Assembly (NCBI RefSeq): GCF_011398355.1
Contig: NZ_AP021889.1
Coordinates: forward strand, 558,001-622,000
Length of the DNA stretch: 64,000 bases
Origin: Thiosulfatimonas sediminis
Lineage (GTDB): Bacteria > Pseudomonadota > Gammaproteobacteria > Thiomicrospirales > Thiomicrospiraceae
Direction of reading: 5' to 3'
Below the pieces are notes generated by a model, which was not told where the DNA came from, did no database searches, and saw only the letters and a program-made list of their open reading frames with translations. The translations under genes were made by a program, and so were the position numbers. Positions 25,922 to 34,921 of the stretch are shown here, piece after piece (the first letter of the stretch is position 1; every line of letters starts with the position of its first letter).

Positions 25922-27542
25922 GGAATAGCTCCTTAGGTAACTGGTAGTTTTTATATTCTTGTTTACTCATTTGGCTAAGATGTTCCAGTATAAAACGCCC
26001 TTTATAGAGCATGGCTCGAGCGTGTTCTTTATCGAGCACAAAACGGGTTGAGCTGATAAAAGAGCGCGCCAGACCGAGAGCCATGCGCAGGGCAAAGTCA
26101 TTATCATTATGTTGTTCGGCGTAATCAGCGCCGAAATCGTAAATCGCCTGCATACTGAGACGAATGCGCTGGCGGATTTTTGGGCTGTATTGTTTTAAGC
26201 GGTAGAAAGAGACGATCAGCACCGAGAGATCTTGCGTGTAATCTTGATAGTCGGAACGATGCAGATCGATGAAGTTGATTTCGCATTTGTCGGCATCATA
26301 CAAGATATTGTCGACATTGAAGTCGCCATGAATATAGACCGCTTTCGCAGGCTGTAGTTTTTGTTCCAGCTTGATGGCGTGTTTAATTAAGGTTTCTAGC
26401 GACGGCTGTTTGGCATCACCGATTTGTAGTCCTTTTAAATTAAATTCCGGATGAACCGCATAGACGCTTTTAAGGCGTTTTTGCAGCTGCGGCATAAAAC
26501 TGGTGTTAATGCCTTGCGCTTGTTCGGTCGCCTGCCAAATCTCGGTCAAGGTCGCAAACAGACAGTTCAGTCCGTCTTGCAACACCGTGCGATTATCGAG
26601 CAGTAGCTTGTCGAATGTTTTACCGGTTAGGTATTCAAATAACAACGCTGCCTTGTCGCCTTGTTTTTGGTAGGAATAAACTTCCGGCGCTATGCCGGGG
26701 AATTTTTCGTGCCAGCTTTCGATGCCGATTTTCTCTTCCAGCAGTTTTTTCTTTTGCCCTTCTTTGAAAATCGCTAAGAGTTCATCCTGCGCTTCGCTTG
26801 CTGAGGCGACACCGGAAATGGTGCAGCCGGATTTGGTTTCGCCCATCGAATGAATGTGAATTTGATGCTCGGCAAGATCCAAATCCATTGCCGACAGGGT
26901 CGCTTCTAATTTTTGATAGCTGTCGATTTCGATAAACTGTCCGAGCTTGCCGGAAATGATTCCCTCGCCGACCTTGAGTAGGGTGCGCGCCATATATTGA
27001 ATGTCTTTGACCACAAAGCTACTCTGCATCAGCGCTTCGTCATAGCGTTCTTGCAATTTTTGTTGGTAGCGTTTCAGCTGTTGGCGACAGACCTTGTCCA
27101 TCCGCACTTGTAGTTGGCAGATATCAATCGACAGTGCAAGCTCTTCGCTTTCGATCGCCGGTTCGATCAATTCCAAGCCGTTATTCAGATCTTGCAAGGC
27201 ACTGAGGACGCGTTTTTTTTGCAGGCTGTGCAAGGCGTCGCTGCGTTGCAGTTGATAACTAATGGTTTCCAATTGGCGCGATAAGCTGATTAAGCTGTAG
27301 GAGACGTGTTCATAGCCTTGAATCACGGCACGATAATCTTGGTTGCTGTTTTGAATGGCTTGGTAGGCGCGGTTCAGCAAACTGAGGTGTGCGTTTTCAA
27401 TATAGGCGGTGCGGCTTAAACTACGGGCAAAACTTTCTGGGTCGGCTTCGTTCACGCCTTCAATCACAGCCAGAAGCTGTTTTTGCAGATCGATAAGCAG
27501 AAAGCGTAGGCTTTCATAGATTTCCGGAAATAATTTGTTCAT
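25914..27542 (-). CDS. APH-like phosphotransferase with helical N-terminal domain
   Basis: 542 residues. The N-terminal 200 residues are helical and PhoU-like in look (SLSRQLETISYQLQRSDALHSLQKKRVLSALQDLNNGLELIEPAIESEEL). The C-terminal half has the aminoglycoside-phosphotransferase/choline-kinase catalytic motif HGDFNVDNILYD (about 404-415) and the metal-binding FIDLHRSDYQDYTQDLSVLI. A lobe with YEYLTGK-like sequence (LLFEYLTGKTFDKLLL) would bind nucleotide. It lies between the amphi-Trp and ATP-grasp genes of the GAK cluster. The substrate may be a small molecule or a protein; nothing in the sequence decides this. Confidence 0.8.
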   Translation of the reverse strand: MNKLFPEIYESLRFLLIDLQKQLLAVIEGVNEADPESFARSLSRTAYIENAHLSLLNRAYQAIQNSNQDYRAVIQGYEHVSYSLISLSRQLETISYQLQRSDALHSLQKKRVLSALQDLNNGLELIEPAIESEELALSIDICQLQVRMDKVCRQQLKRYQQKLQERYDEALMQSSFVVKDIQYMARTLLKVGEGIISGKLGQFIEIDSYQKLEATLSAMDLDLAEHQIHIHSMGETKSGCTISGVASASEAQDELLAIFKEGQKKKLLEEKIGIESWHEKFPGIAPEVYSYQKQGDKAALLFEYLTGKTFDKLLLDNRTVLQDGLNCLFATLTEIWQATEQAQGINTSFMPQLQKRLKSVYAVHPEFNLKGLQIGDAKQPSLETLIKHAIKLEQKLQPAKAVYIHGDFNVDNILYDADKCEINFIDLHRSDYQDYTQDLSVLIVSFYRLKQYSPKIRQRIRLSMQAIYDFGADYAEQHNDNDFALRMALGLARSFISSTRFVLDKEHARAMLYKGRFILEHLSQMSKQEYKNYQLPKELFRD

Positions 27543-27587
27543 TGAGCAAACAGCCTTAACAGAGAAAAACGAGGAAGCAGGGATGGG

Positions 27588-27887
27588 TTAGGATTTTTTC
27601 GGTTTTTTTGCTTTCTTCGCCTTAATGAACAGCGGCTCGTTATCCGGCTCTTCATCGGTTTGCTTATTCCATGTTAGTTTGATGCGTAAGCTTTGGCTTT
27701 TCTTGGTGCTACTTGCTTTCAAGCTCATCAGGGTCAGGTCGCTCGGCTGCATAATCTGTTTCTCATCGCCGTCGGAGAGCAGGATTTCACCCGTTTTGAC
27801 CGCATTCGCTAAGGCGTGTAGATAGTTAACAACGGCATCGCGATCTTGCAGAGATTCATGCTCAAAATATTGGGTTTTTTTAGCCAT
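27588..27887 (-). CDS. Amphi-Trp domain protein
   Basis: ATG at 27887 with AAGGAGAG just upstream is the best start. The 99-residue protein begins MAKKTQYFEHESLQDRDAVVNYLHALANAVKTGEILLSDGDEKQIMQPSDLTLMSLKAS and has the amphipathic strand LRIKLTWNKQ ending in the tryptophan that names the amphi-Trp family, followed by a K-rich tail (AKKAKKPKKS). The family is a marker of the GAK assemblage. No enzymatic motif is visible; it may be a substrate or scaffold of the neighbouring kinase and ligase. Confidence 0.85.
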   Translation of the reverse strand: MAKKTQYFEHESLQDRDAVVNYLHALANAVKTGEILLSDGDEKQIMQPSDLTLMSLKASSTKKSQSLRIKLTWNKQTDEEPDNEPLFIKAKKAKKPKKS

Positions 27888-27929
27888 ATCGCTCTCCTTT
27901 TTAGATGACAAAATAAGCACAATTGTCGC

Positions 27930-29153
27930 TTAGACTAGCAAGCTTTCTTGCCATTGATCTTGACCCGGCGCAAAGTTTCGTTGTAACACGCCGAGTGAAA
28001 AACGATTGCTGCTCAATGCACTGACCGTACCACAGGTTTTAAACATTGTCACCGCAGAGGCTCCTGGAGCTAGCTGGCTTTTTGCACGGCAGTTGGCATT
28101 CAGCTCCGCATCACACTCGATGTGCAATAATTTATTGCGGAACACCAATTGCTGACCATTGATATGCGCACGGTGGCCATTGACCAAAGCGTGAATGCCT
28201 TGATTTTTTAATGCCTGAACACCAAGTTCGCTTAATGGATGGTCTTTGTCGCGATATTTAGTGCGCACGACATTGCCGAGTTCGTTGTAGTAGATTTCGA
28301 AAATCTTACCTTGTTGCAACTTTCGGTTGAATTCCTGATTCAGTCGCTCGAAGCCTTCGTCTTGCATGCGGTGGATAATGCGATCGTCAACACCGGCATG
28401 ACAAAATAGATAGCTGCCGTGGCGTTGCATCAATTCGAGGTTTTGGAAAAACCAATAGAATTCGCCGTCTGGTTCGATAAACAGTTGTTTGGTTTTCTCG
28501 ACCGCCAGCGCTAGATGCTGCCAGTCATAGCCGTATTCACGCCACGCTTTGATAAAGGAGAGGCGTTTTTTACGAATCTGCTTGATCTCTTTTTTAATCT
28601 GTTTGGCGGTCATGAAATTACGCGCATACTGTGGAAACAGTTCAAACCAATCTTCATCCGGCATCAGCGAGTTTTCAATCCAGCTTGCCGGTGTTTTCGG
28701 CAACGGCATCCCAGTGCAATATTGTTGGAACACTTCGGCAAACAGCGATGCCGCTTTACGGCCCATGCGCACGAAAAAATGCGCTTGGCGTAAATCGTCT
28801 TGGAAATCGGTCGCCAAGAGTCCTGCATAGACACGTAGATCATGATTGCCGGCAAGAATCTGTAAATCCATTCCGGATTGCTGTAGCTGTTTTAACAAAC
28901 GAAACAGGCTGAGATTACTCGGTCCTTTATCAAAGCAATCGCCTCCGATTATGACTGTCGCCGTGGCCGCACTGTCGGTTAAAACCGTTTGTTGTAGCGT
29001 TGAATCTTGCGTTACCAGTTTACCGAGTTTAAGCGAAGCCAGAAGGGCATCGGCATCGGCGTGTAGGTCGCAGATAAAATGAATCGGTTTACTCGGCGCT
29101 GCCCAATGATTCGGAGGCGCTGTTAAGGTATTTGCGTGAGCGATATTTAACAT
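27930..29153 (-). CDS. Calcineurin-like metallophosphoesterase
   Basis: ATG 29153 (MLNIAHANTL), ten bases after the upstream stop, gives 407 residues; an in-frame start at 29210 would overlap the previous gene. The dimetal motifs are complete and in order: D29-L-H31 (ICDLHADADA), GGDCFDKG (71-77), GNHD (102-105), a later CHAGVDDR and a HALVNGHRAHING near residue 335. This is the PPP-type order, as in Ser/Thr phosphatases. It may act as a protein or nucleotide phosphatase. It belongs to the minus-strand GAK cluster. Confidence 0.85.
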   Translation of the reverse strand: MLNIAHANTLTAPPNHWAAPSKPIHFICDLHADADALLASLKLGKLVTQDSTLQQTVLTDSAATATVIIGGDCFDKGPSNLSLFRLLKQLQQSGMDLQILAGNHDLRVYAGLLATDFQDDLRQAHFFVRMGRKAASLFAEVFQQYCTGMPLPKTPASWIENSLMPDEDWFELFPQYARNFMTAKQIKKEIKQIRKKRLSFIKAWREYGYDWQHLALAVEKTKQLFIEPDGEFYWFFQNLELMQRHGSYLFCHAGVDDRIIHRMQDEGFERLNQEFNRKLQQGKIFEIYYNELGNVVRTKYRDKDHPLSELGVQALKNQGIHALVNGHRAHINGQQLVFRNKLLHIECDAELNANCRAKSQLAPGASAVTMFKTCGTVSALSSNRFSLGVLQRNFAPGQDQWQESLLV

Positions 29154-29163
29154 TTTGAACCTT

Positions 29164-29871
29164 CTAATCGGGACGTTCGACTTCTTGGCGGACTTTCCAT
29201 TTGCCGGCAATCAAATCAATCGCCATGGCATGCTGTTCTTGGCGGCATTCAAAGACCATCGGTTGTGCATAATGCATCGAGTAGCGTCCGATTTCCGCTT
29301 TTTCCAAAATACCAAGTTGATAGGCGGCATGACGGAAAGACGCGCCGTGACCAATCATGATGATTAATTGTGGACGATCGCTTTGCGAGCTCTGCGCCAA
29401 TACTTGGTTTAGCGTCTGTTGGATAAATTGGCTAACGCGGGTACCGGATTGCATTAAAGATTCGGCACCGTCGACTGGCAGACAGAAATCGGAATTGCTT
29501 TTCCAGTGTGGCGGAAGCGGCGAAAAACGCGGGTCCTGTTCGATAACCCCTTCGATTTCGCTCAGGGTCAAGTTTGCTAAAGAACCGACCGAACGCTCGT
29601 TTAATTGCGCGGTACTGCTGATTTGGCACGGCCACGGCAGATGGTGTTCGATTTCATTAGCGGTCTGCCATGCACGTAAGAGATTGGCACTGTAAATATT
29701 GGGATAGAGCGTCCAATTTTGGTGCTCAATCAGTTTTTGTAAAGTCTCGGCGGCTTGCTGACACGCCTCAATTCCTTGTTCGGTCAGGCCATGCGGTTGG
29801 TGTGCGCTCGGTACTTGCTCAGCTTGGTAATAGTGAGCATGGCGCAAAAAAGCTAGATAACATCGTTTCAT
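29164..29871 (-). CDS. Histidine phosphatase family protein (SixA-like)
   Basis: 235 residues starting MKRCYLAFLRHAHYYQAEQ, with the catalytic R10-H11 in RHA (usual RHG or RHA), then NERSVGSLANLTLSEIEG and the second catalytic histidine in IIMIGHGASFRHAAYQL. Length and order match phosphoglycerate-mutase-like phosphatases; SixA-type members remove phosphate from histidine residues of proteins. It is the first gene of the GAK cluster, and an HprK-related kinase lies at the other end, so a phosphorylation and dephosphorylation cycle is plausible but not shown. Confidence 0.85.
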   Translation of the reverse strand: MKRCYLAFLRHAHYYQAEQVPSAHQPHGLTEQGIEACQQAAETLQKLIEHQNWTLYPNIYSANLLRAWQTANEIEHHLPWPCQISSTAQLNERSVGSLANLTLSEIEGVIEQDPRFSPLPPHWKSNSDFCLPVDGAESLMQSGTRVSQFIQQTLNQVLAQSSQSDRPQLIIMIGHGASFRHAAYQLGILEKAEIGRYSMHYAQPMVFECRQEQHAMAIDLIAGKWKVRQEVERPD

Positions 29872-29940
29872 GGCGTCAGTATAAAAATGCAGAATGACGC
29901 TCAGATAACACCTAGTTGAAAGATTTATGACAGACTGTAA

Positions 29941-29978
29941 AACAGAAAACGGCCCGATGAATGATCAAACGGGCCGTT
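29941..29978 (-). terminator. Terminator of nrdB
   Basis: ACGGCCCG (29949-29956) and CGGGCCGT (29970-29977) are perfect 8-base arms; on the minus strand they are followed by TTTCTGTTTT. It separates nrdB from the GAK cluster on the same strand. Confidence 0.85.
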
Positions 29979-30006
29979 ATTCAAGAGAAGAGGATAATTG
30001 ATTAAT

Positions 30007-31140
30007 CTATAGTGAACAGTCGCTAAAGTCAGAGGTGTCGACTTTGGAGTCCACTTGACCGACCAGATAAGAGCTGATTTCAGACTCCTGCGGCGCGACT
30101 TGAACATTGTCGGAAACTAACCAGTTGTTCATCCACGGTAGCGGGTTGCTGCGATTTTCGAAGATCGGTTCAAAATTCAACGCTTTCAGACGCACGTTAG
30201 TGATGTACTCAACATATTCTTTCAGAATGCTGGCATTCAAGCCAATCATCGAACCGTCTTTAAACAGGTATTCTGCCCACTCTTTTTCTTGCTGTGCGGC
30301 AGAACGGAAAATTTCAATTGCCGCTTCTTTTTGTTCTTTGGCAATCTCCGCCATTTCCGGGTCGTCTTTGCCGCTCGCCATCAGGCTTAGCATGTTTTGC
30401 GTACCGGAAAGGTGCAAGGCTTCATCACGCGCAATCAGTTTGATTACTTTGGCATTGCCTTCCATCAATGAGCGTTCAGCAAAGCTAAAACTGCAAGCAA
30501 AAGAGACGTAGAAACGAATTGCTTCCAGCACATTCACTGAAACTAACGTCAGATAGAGCTGAGTCTTAATCTGTTTGCGGAAGTCCGGTTCATTGGCCAA
30601 ATCAATTTGGTTGGCGTACATCTTATTTGTCAGCGCAATCAGTTCGTCATAGTGAGACGTCACCGCCAAAGCCCGTTTGGTGATTTCTTGGTTATCGACA
30701 ATATCATCGAACACTTCCGACGGATTGTTAAAAATATTGCGGATGATGTGCGTGTAAGAGCGGCTGTGAATGGTTTCGGAAAATGCCCAGGTTTCAATCC
30801 ACGTTTCTAACTCCGGCAAAGACACCAGTGGCAAAAGTGCCACATTGGGTGAGCGACCTTGTACCGAATCTAGGAGGGTTTGGTATTTTAGGTTGGAGAT
30901 AAAAACGTGTTGTTCGTTTTCCGGCAAACTTTGATATTGACCGCGATCGCTAGAGATGTCGACCTCTTCCGGACGCCAAAAAAACGAAAGTTGTTTTTCA
31001 ATCAGCTTTTCAAAAAAGGGATATTTTTGCTGGTCGTAACGCGCTACATTGACATTTTGACCAAAAAACATAGGCTCTTTCAGGGCATTGTTATGGCTCT
31101 GACAAAATGTTGAATAGGTGTTTTTTTCTTGGCAACTCAT
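30007..31140 (-). CDS. nrdB: Class Ia ribonucleotide reductase beta subunit
   Basis: ATG 31140 ([12 protein letters not shown]) follows AAGGAT and gives 377 residues, one more than E. coli NrdB; the open frame continues upstream without family similarity. Diiron-ligand motifs are visible: [16 protein letters not shown] and [13 protein letters not shown], and the C-terminal acidic-hydrophobic tail that binds NrdA ([10 protein letters not shown]). It holds the tyrosyl radical for deoxyribonucleotide synthesis. No nrdA or ferredoxin gene is next to it in the window, unlike the E. coli nrdAB layout. Confidence 0.94.
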   Translation of the reverse strand: MSCQEKNTYSTFCQSHNNALKEPMFFGQNVNVARYDQQKYPFFEKLIEKQLSFFWRPEEVDISSDRGQYQSLPENEQHVFISNLKYQTLLDSVQGRSPNVALLPLVSLPELETWIETWAFSETIHSRSYTHIIRNIFNNPSEVFDDIVDNQEITKRALAVTSHYDELIALTNKMYANQIDLANEPDFRKQIKTQLYLTLVSVNVLEAIRFYVSFACSFSFAERSLMEGNAKVIKLIARDEALHLSGTQNMLSLMASGKDDPEMAEIAKEQKEAAIEIFRSAAQQEKEWAEYLFKDGSMIGLNASILKEYVEYITNVRLKALNFEPIFENRSNPLPWMNNWLVSDNVQVAPQESEISSYLVGQVDSKVDTSDFSDCSL

Positions 31141-31325
31141 ATCCGTTTTATCCTTTGGTTTTTTGTATCTCCTTAAAGGGAAGATGCGCATTTTTAGACA
31201 AAAATCGTAAAAAATCGTTGTTATTTCCAGACGGAAATTGACCGAACATTTTACAGCACAAAAGTTAATCATGGCATTTTAATTTAATGAGAAAGGGAAC
31301 AATGCCGATTCGGGTTTTGCAGGAT

Positions 31326-33125
31326 TTAATGCCGCTCTGTTGCTTTAGATATCGGCGCAGTTTCCGCGCGACTTTGAATGCTCAGCGAGGAGGAAATTTC
31401 CGCGGTTTGCTCGGTTGGATTCTGCTGGGCTAAGCGTTCATGAATGGCCAGCTGTGCTTCGTCAAGGCTGGCAAAGAGGCGGAAATGGTCACCAAATTTA
31501 TCAAGGCCATAGCGTGCCAAGGTTTTAAGCGGTTGGAACTGTAATTCACTTAAATACACCTCCACCCCATTGCGTTCCGCAAGTGCGATAAACCGGCGCA
31601 GCGCGGCTAAGCCCCCTGAGTCAAGAATCGTGACAGCGTCCATTTGCAACACTATGCCGTCTTTTTTCGACAAGGTTTCTACGAGTTCGCTAAAAATGCG
31701 GTCTGCGGCCGCAAAAAACAGCGGTCCTTGAATGCGATAGATATTCCATTCTTGCGGAATGGATTCGTTATGGTAACGCTTGACGTTACGAATATCCTGC
31801 AGACGGGTCATTTCGGCAATCTCTTTAACGAACAGTACAGAGGCTAAGACCATACCGGCGGTTACCGCAATCGAAACATCAAACAGTAGAATCATCACAA
31901 AACAGCTTAGATAAACCCAGGTGTCGCTGTCTGGTGTGCCGCGTAACAGAACCAAAGCGCGGGAGAAAGAGCTCATCTTCCACGCGACCAAAATCAGTAA
32001 TGCCGACATTGCGGGCATCGGCAAATGAACCAGCAATTTGGCTAAAAAGAAAATCGCAAACAGCACCACCAGTGCGTGCACCATTCCGGAAACCGGCGAG
32101 AGTGCGCCAGCTCGCAGATTGGTCATAGAGCGCGCCATGCCGCCGCTTGAGGCAAAGCCTCCAAACAGGGACGATAAGACATTGCCCAAGCCTTGTCCGA
32201 GCAGTTCACTATTTGGCGAATGACGCGTTCCGGCGGCATTGTCCAGCACTACCGCACAGAACATCGATTCCATGGCGCCTAAAACCGCTAAGGCAAAAGC
32301 CGCAGGTAACAGAAATTTGAACATCTCCCACATTTCGGTGGCATTCATTAGGGTGAGCATTTCCCACATCCAATCGCCTTTAAAATTGGGTAGAAAATGT
32401 GGTATTTCTGCAAAGAGTTCGCCAACCGTTTTGATTTCAGCGCCTTGCATATTCCAATAATAGGTCGCCACGCTGGCAAGGATAATGCCTGGTAAGTGGC
32501 CGGGTAGCCGGAATTTAAAACGTGCCCAGATAATCATAAACAGCATGGTGCCAATGCCGATTACCGCCGATTGCCAGTGCAGTTGCGGTAAATTTTGCAC
32601 CATCATCCACAGTCTCTCCATAAAGTCGGAGGGTAGGTTTTGCAGTGGCAGACCAAAGAAGTCCTTAATCTGGAGCAGAATAATTAGGGTCGCAATGCCG
32701 GTGGTAAAACCAAGGGTGATGGATTCGGGAATGTATTCGATCCAGCGGCCAAGCCGTAGATAGGCCATTAGCATTAAGAGTAGTCCGGCCAGAAATGAGA
32801 CCAGTACCACACCGAGCAGACCGTAACTTTCGGCAACCGGAATCAGTAGGATAACAAACGAAGCGGTAGGGCCGGCGATGCTAAAGCGAGAGCCGCCAAA
32901 AAGTGCGGTAAAAAAGCCGGCGACAATGGCGGTGTACAGTCCGTAAATCGGTGAAATCCCGATACCGGTGGCCAGAGCCATCGAAATTGGAATGGCTAAA
33001 ATCCCTACGGTAAAACCGGCGAGTAAATCCTTGCCGAAAGCGTGGCGATCGTAGCCTTCTTTTTTGAGAAAATCGCGTAAACCGTAACCGATTTTGAGAC
33101 TGGTGAAGTTGGTGGATTGGGCCAT
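31326..33125 (-). CDS. SulP family (SLC26) anion transporter, DauA-like
   Basis: 599 residues: about 12 membrane segments (30-440) including DLLAGFTVGILAIPISMALATGIGISPIYGLYTAIVAGF and FGGSRFSIAGPTASFVI, the SulP signature, then a C-terminal STAS domain (about 455-570, GIVLQMDAVTILDSGGLAALRRFI). The N-terminal region resembles E. coli DauA (YchM). In related sulfur bacteria some SulP proteins carry bicarbonate, so sulfate, bicarbonate or C4-dicarboxylate are all possible. No carbonic anhydrase gene is adjacent. The tail after the STAS domain is rich in Q, E and S. Confidence 0.88.
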   Translation of the reverse strand: MAQSTNFTSLKIGYGLRDFLKKEGYDRHAFGKDLLAGFTVGILAIPISMALATGIGISPIYGLYTAIVAGFFTALFGGSRFSIAGPTASFVILLIPVAESYGLLGVVLVSFLAGLLLMLMAYLRLGRWIEYIPESITLGFTTGIATLIILLQIKDFFGLPLQNLPSDFMERLWMMVQNLPQLHWQSAVIGIGTMLFMIIWARFKFRLPGHLPGIILASVATYYWNMQGAEIKTVGELFAEIPHFLPNFKGDWMWEMLTLMNATEMWEMFKFLLPAAFALAVLGAMESMFCAVVLDNAAGTRHSPNSELLGQGLGNVLSSLFGGFASSGGMARSMTNLRAGALSPVSGMVHALVVLFAIFFLAKLLVHLPMPAMSALLILVAWKMSSFSRALVLLRGTPDSDTWVYLSCFVMILLFDVSIAVTAGMVLASVLFVKEIAEMTRLQDIRNVKRYHNESIPQEWNIYRIQGPLFFAAADRIFSELVETLSKKDGIVLQMDAVTILDSGGLAALRRFIALAERNGVEVYLSELQFQPLKTLARYGLDKFGDHFRLFASLDEAQLAIHERLAQQNPTEQTAEISSSLSIQSRAETAPISKATERH

Positions 33126-33273
33126 ACGCTAGAGTGTCGTTAAAGATTGCTATCAGGGTTTTTCATTATGCAGCACTTAGCATCACTTGAAAATTCTTAA
33201 TTCGATTTCGAGTCGTCTTATCGCAATTTTGTGTATCACTAAGTTGATTGGAAAAGGTATGAATCGCGCAAAT

Positions 33274-33310
33274 AAAAAAACGATGTCGATCATAGCCGAC
33301 ATCGTTTTTT
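33274..33310 (-). terminator. Terminator of the ectoine/aspartokinase operon
   Basis: CGATGTCG (33281-33288) pairs with CGACATCG (33297-33304). Runs of A before and T after the stem make it potentially bidirectional. It lies just after the aspartokinase stop. Confidence 0.85.
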
Positions 33311-33336
33311 ATCGAGGCGTACTGAAAGGGTAAGCT

Positions 33337-34794
33337 TCAGTGTTTGGCGATGGCGTTTCCGTGGTTATGCACTTCGATTAAACGTTGATGGAGCGCTTTA
33401 ACGGCAATCGCATATTGGTCGGCATCGACGAAAATTTGCATTTCCACCTGACGGGTGTTTTGGTGCATCGCTTCAATATTGATACCTTGATCGGCTAAGC
33501 TTTGAATTGCCTGAGCCAATAATCCTTTAACGCGCATATTGGAACCCATTGCAGACACCATCGACAGTTTGCTGGTGGTAATCTGTGCCGAAGGGAACAG
33601 TTCTTCAAATTGCGCGGTGGCTTTGGAGATCTTTTTTAAAGAGCCATTAATGTACAGCGTAATGGTGTTGGCATTGAAGTCTTTGCTAACGACTTGGCAG
33701 ACATTACGCTTAGTGACTTTCAGGATTTGGGTTTCGTATTCCGATTGCAGGTTTACCATCTCTTGATCGAAAATTTCGACCGCAATTAAGCCTTCCATGC
33801 CGGCAATGATTTCTACTTTGGGTTCAACCGATTTGTAATCCGCAGTAATCAATGTGCCGTGGTGATCGGGTTCAAAGGTGTTCATAATACGCAATGGGAT
33901 TTCAGCTTGACGCAGTCCTTTTCCGGCGCGAGGGTGAATCGCTTCCATGCCCAAATTGGCTAACTGGTCGGCGATGTCATAGCTGGTTTTACCAATCGGC
34001 ACGGCATTGCTTTCGCCGACTAGGCGAGGATCTGCAGAGGAAAGATGGAACTCTTTATGAATCACCGCTTCGCTCGCTTTAAGCATCACCGCGATGCGAC
34101 TAAAGGTCATTTCTGAATAGCCACGATCAAAGGTGCTGATGAGGTTTTCTGAGCAGTGTGCATAACCGGTCACGATCGGTAGAGTGGTGCTGAAATCAAT
34201 GTCGGCGAAGGCGCTTAGAATGTGCTCATCCAACGGCATTTTTTCTTTGATGTCCCAACCGGATAGATCGACGAACTGTGAATTGACGCCGTGGTTTTGT
34301 AACAGAGACGCCAAGTTGTATGCAGAATGCGCTTCACCGATAGAGGCCAGTAATTCACGAACGGTTAACAAGTGCTCGCGCAGTTCAAAATGGCCGTGGC
34401 TACAGATTTCATGCAGGTTAATCAAGACTTCACGCGTGTCAGTAATGCGCTCGTCAATAAAGGCATTAGCGTGTTTAAGTTGTTCGCCATCGCTAAACAG
34501 CTCGGCGTTGATTTTCAGCAGTTCGGCACGCAAAGTCTCCAGCGACATCTGCCAAGCGTGCATATCATCGCCGCGTGCAAACAGGCCATAAACACCTGGT
34601 TCACCGGTTTTTTTATGCTCAAGTAGCAAGTTGGTTACGCCGGCGTAAGCCGAGACAACAAAGACGCGGTTATATAAAAACTCTGGGTACAAAATAATGT
34701 TGTCGCGCACCGCTTCATAAGCAGACATAGAGGTGCCGCCGATTTTCTCAACACTGAGTGGGCGTGAGGCAGACAAGTTTTGTTGGTTAGACAT
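33337..34794 (-). CDS. ask: Ectoine-type aspartate kinase
   Basis: 485 residues starting SVEKIGGTSMSAYEAV, where KIGGTSM is the aspartokinase N-terminal motif (usual KFGGTS). The kinase domain runs to about 310 (TFDRGYSEMTFSRIAVMLKASEAVIHKEFHLSSADPRLV) and two ACT-like domains follow (VKVEIIAGMEGLIAVEIFDQEMV, SMVSAMGSNMRVKGLLAQAIQSLADQGINIEAMHQNTRQVEMQIFVDADQY). Its association with ectABC marks the Ask_Ect type, which supplies aspartyl phosphate for ectoine synthesis. A chromate transporter gene lies between it and ectC. Confidence 0.9.
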   Translation of the reverse strand: MSNQQNLSASRPLSVEKIGGTSMSAYEAVRDNIILYPEFLYNRVFVVSAYAGVTNLLLEHKKTGEPGVYGLFARGDDMHAWQMSLETLRAELLKINAELFSDGEQLKHANAFIDERITDTREVLINLHEICSHGHFELREHLLTVRELLASIGEAHSAYNLASLLQNHGVNSQFVDLSGWDIKEKMPLDEHILSAFADIDFSTTLPIVTGYAHCSENLISTFDRGYSEMTFSRIAVMLKASEAVIHKEFHLSSADPRLVGESNAVPIGKTSYDIADQLANLGMEAIHPRAGKGLRQAEIPLRIMNTFEPDHHGTLITADYKSVEPKVEIIAGMEGLIAVEIFDQEMVNLQSEYETQILKVTKRNVCQVVSKDFNANTITLYINGSLKKISKATAQFEELFPSAQITTSKLSMVSAMGSNMRVKGLLAQAIQSLADQGINIEAMHQNTRQVEMQIFVDADQYAIAVKALHQRLIEVHNHGNAIAKH

Positions 34795-34921
34795 AGTATT
34801 TAACGTCTCTTAAGTCATTGTTTAAACAGGGGTTCTGCGCTATTTGCAGTTCCCGAAAAAATGGGCGCTATTTTACAGCCGTATTGCCGTTTTGTGAATG
34901 GAAAATTGCGCCCTAAGTCGC

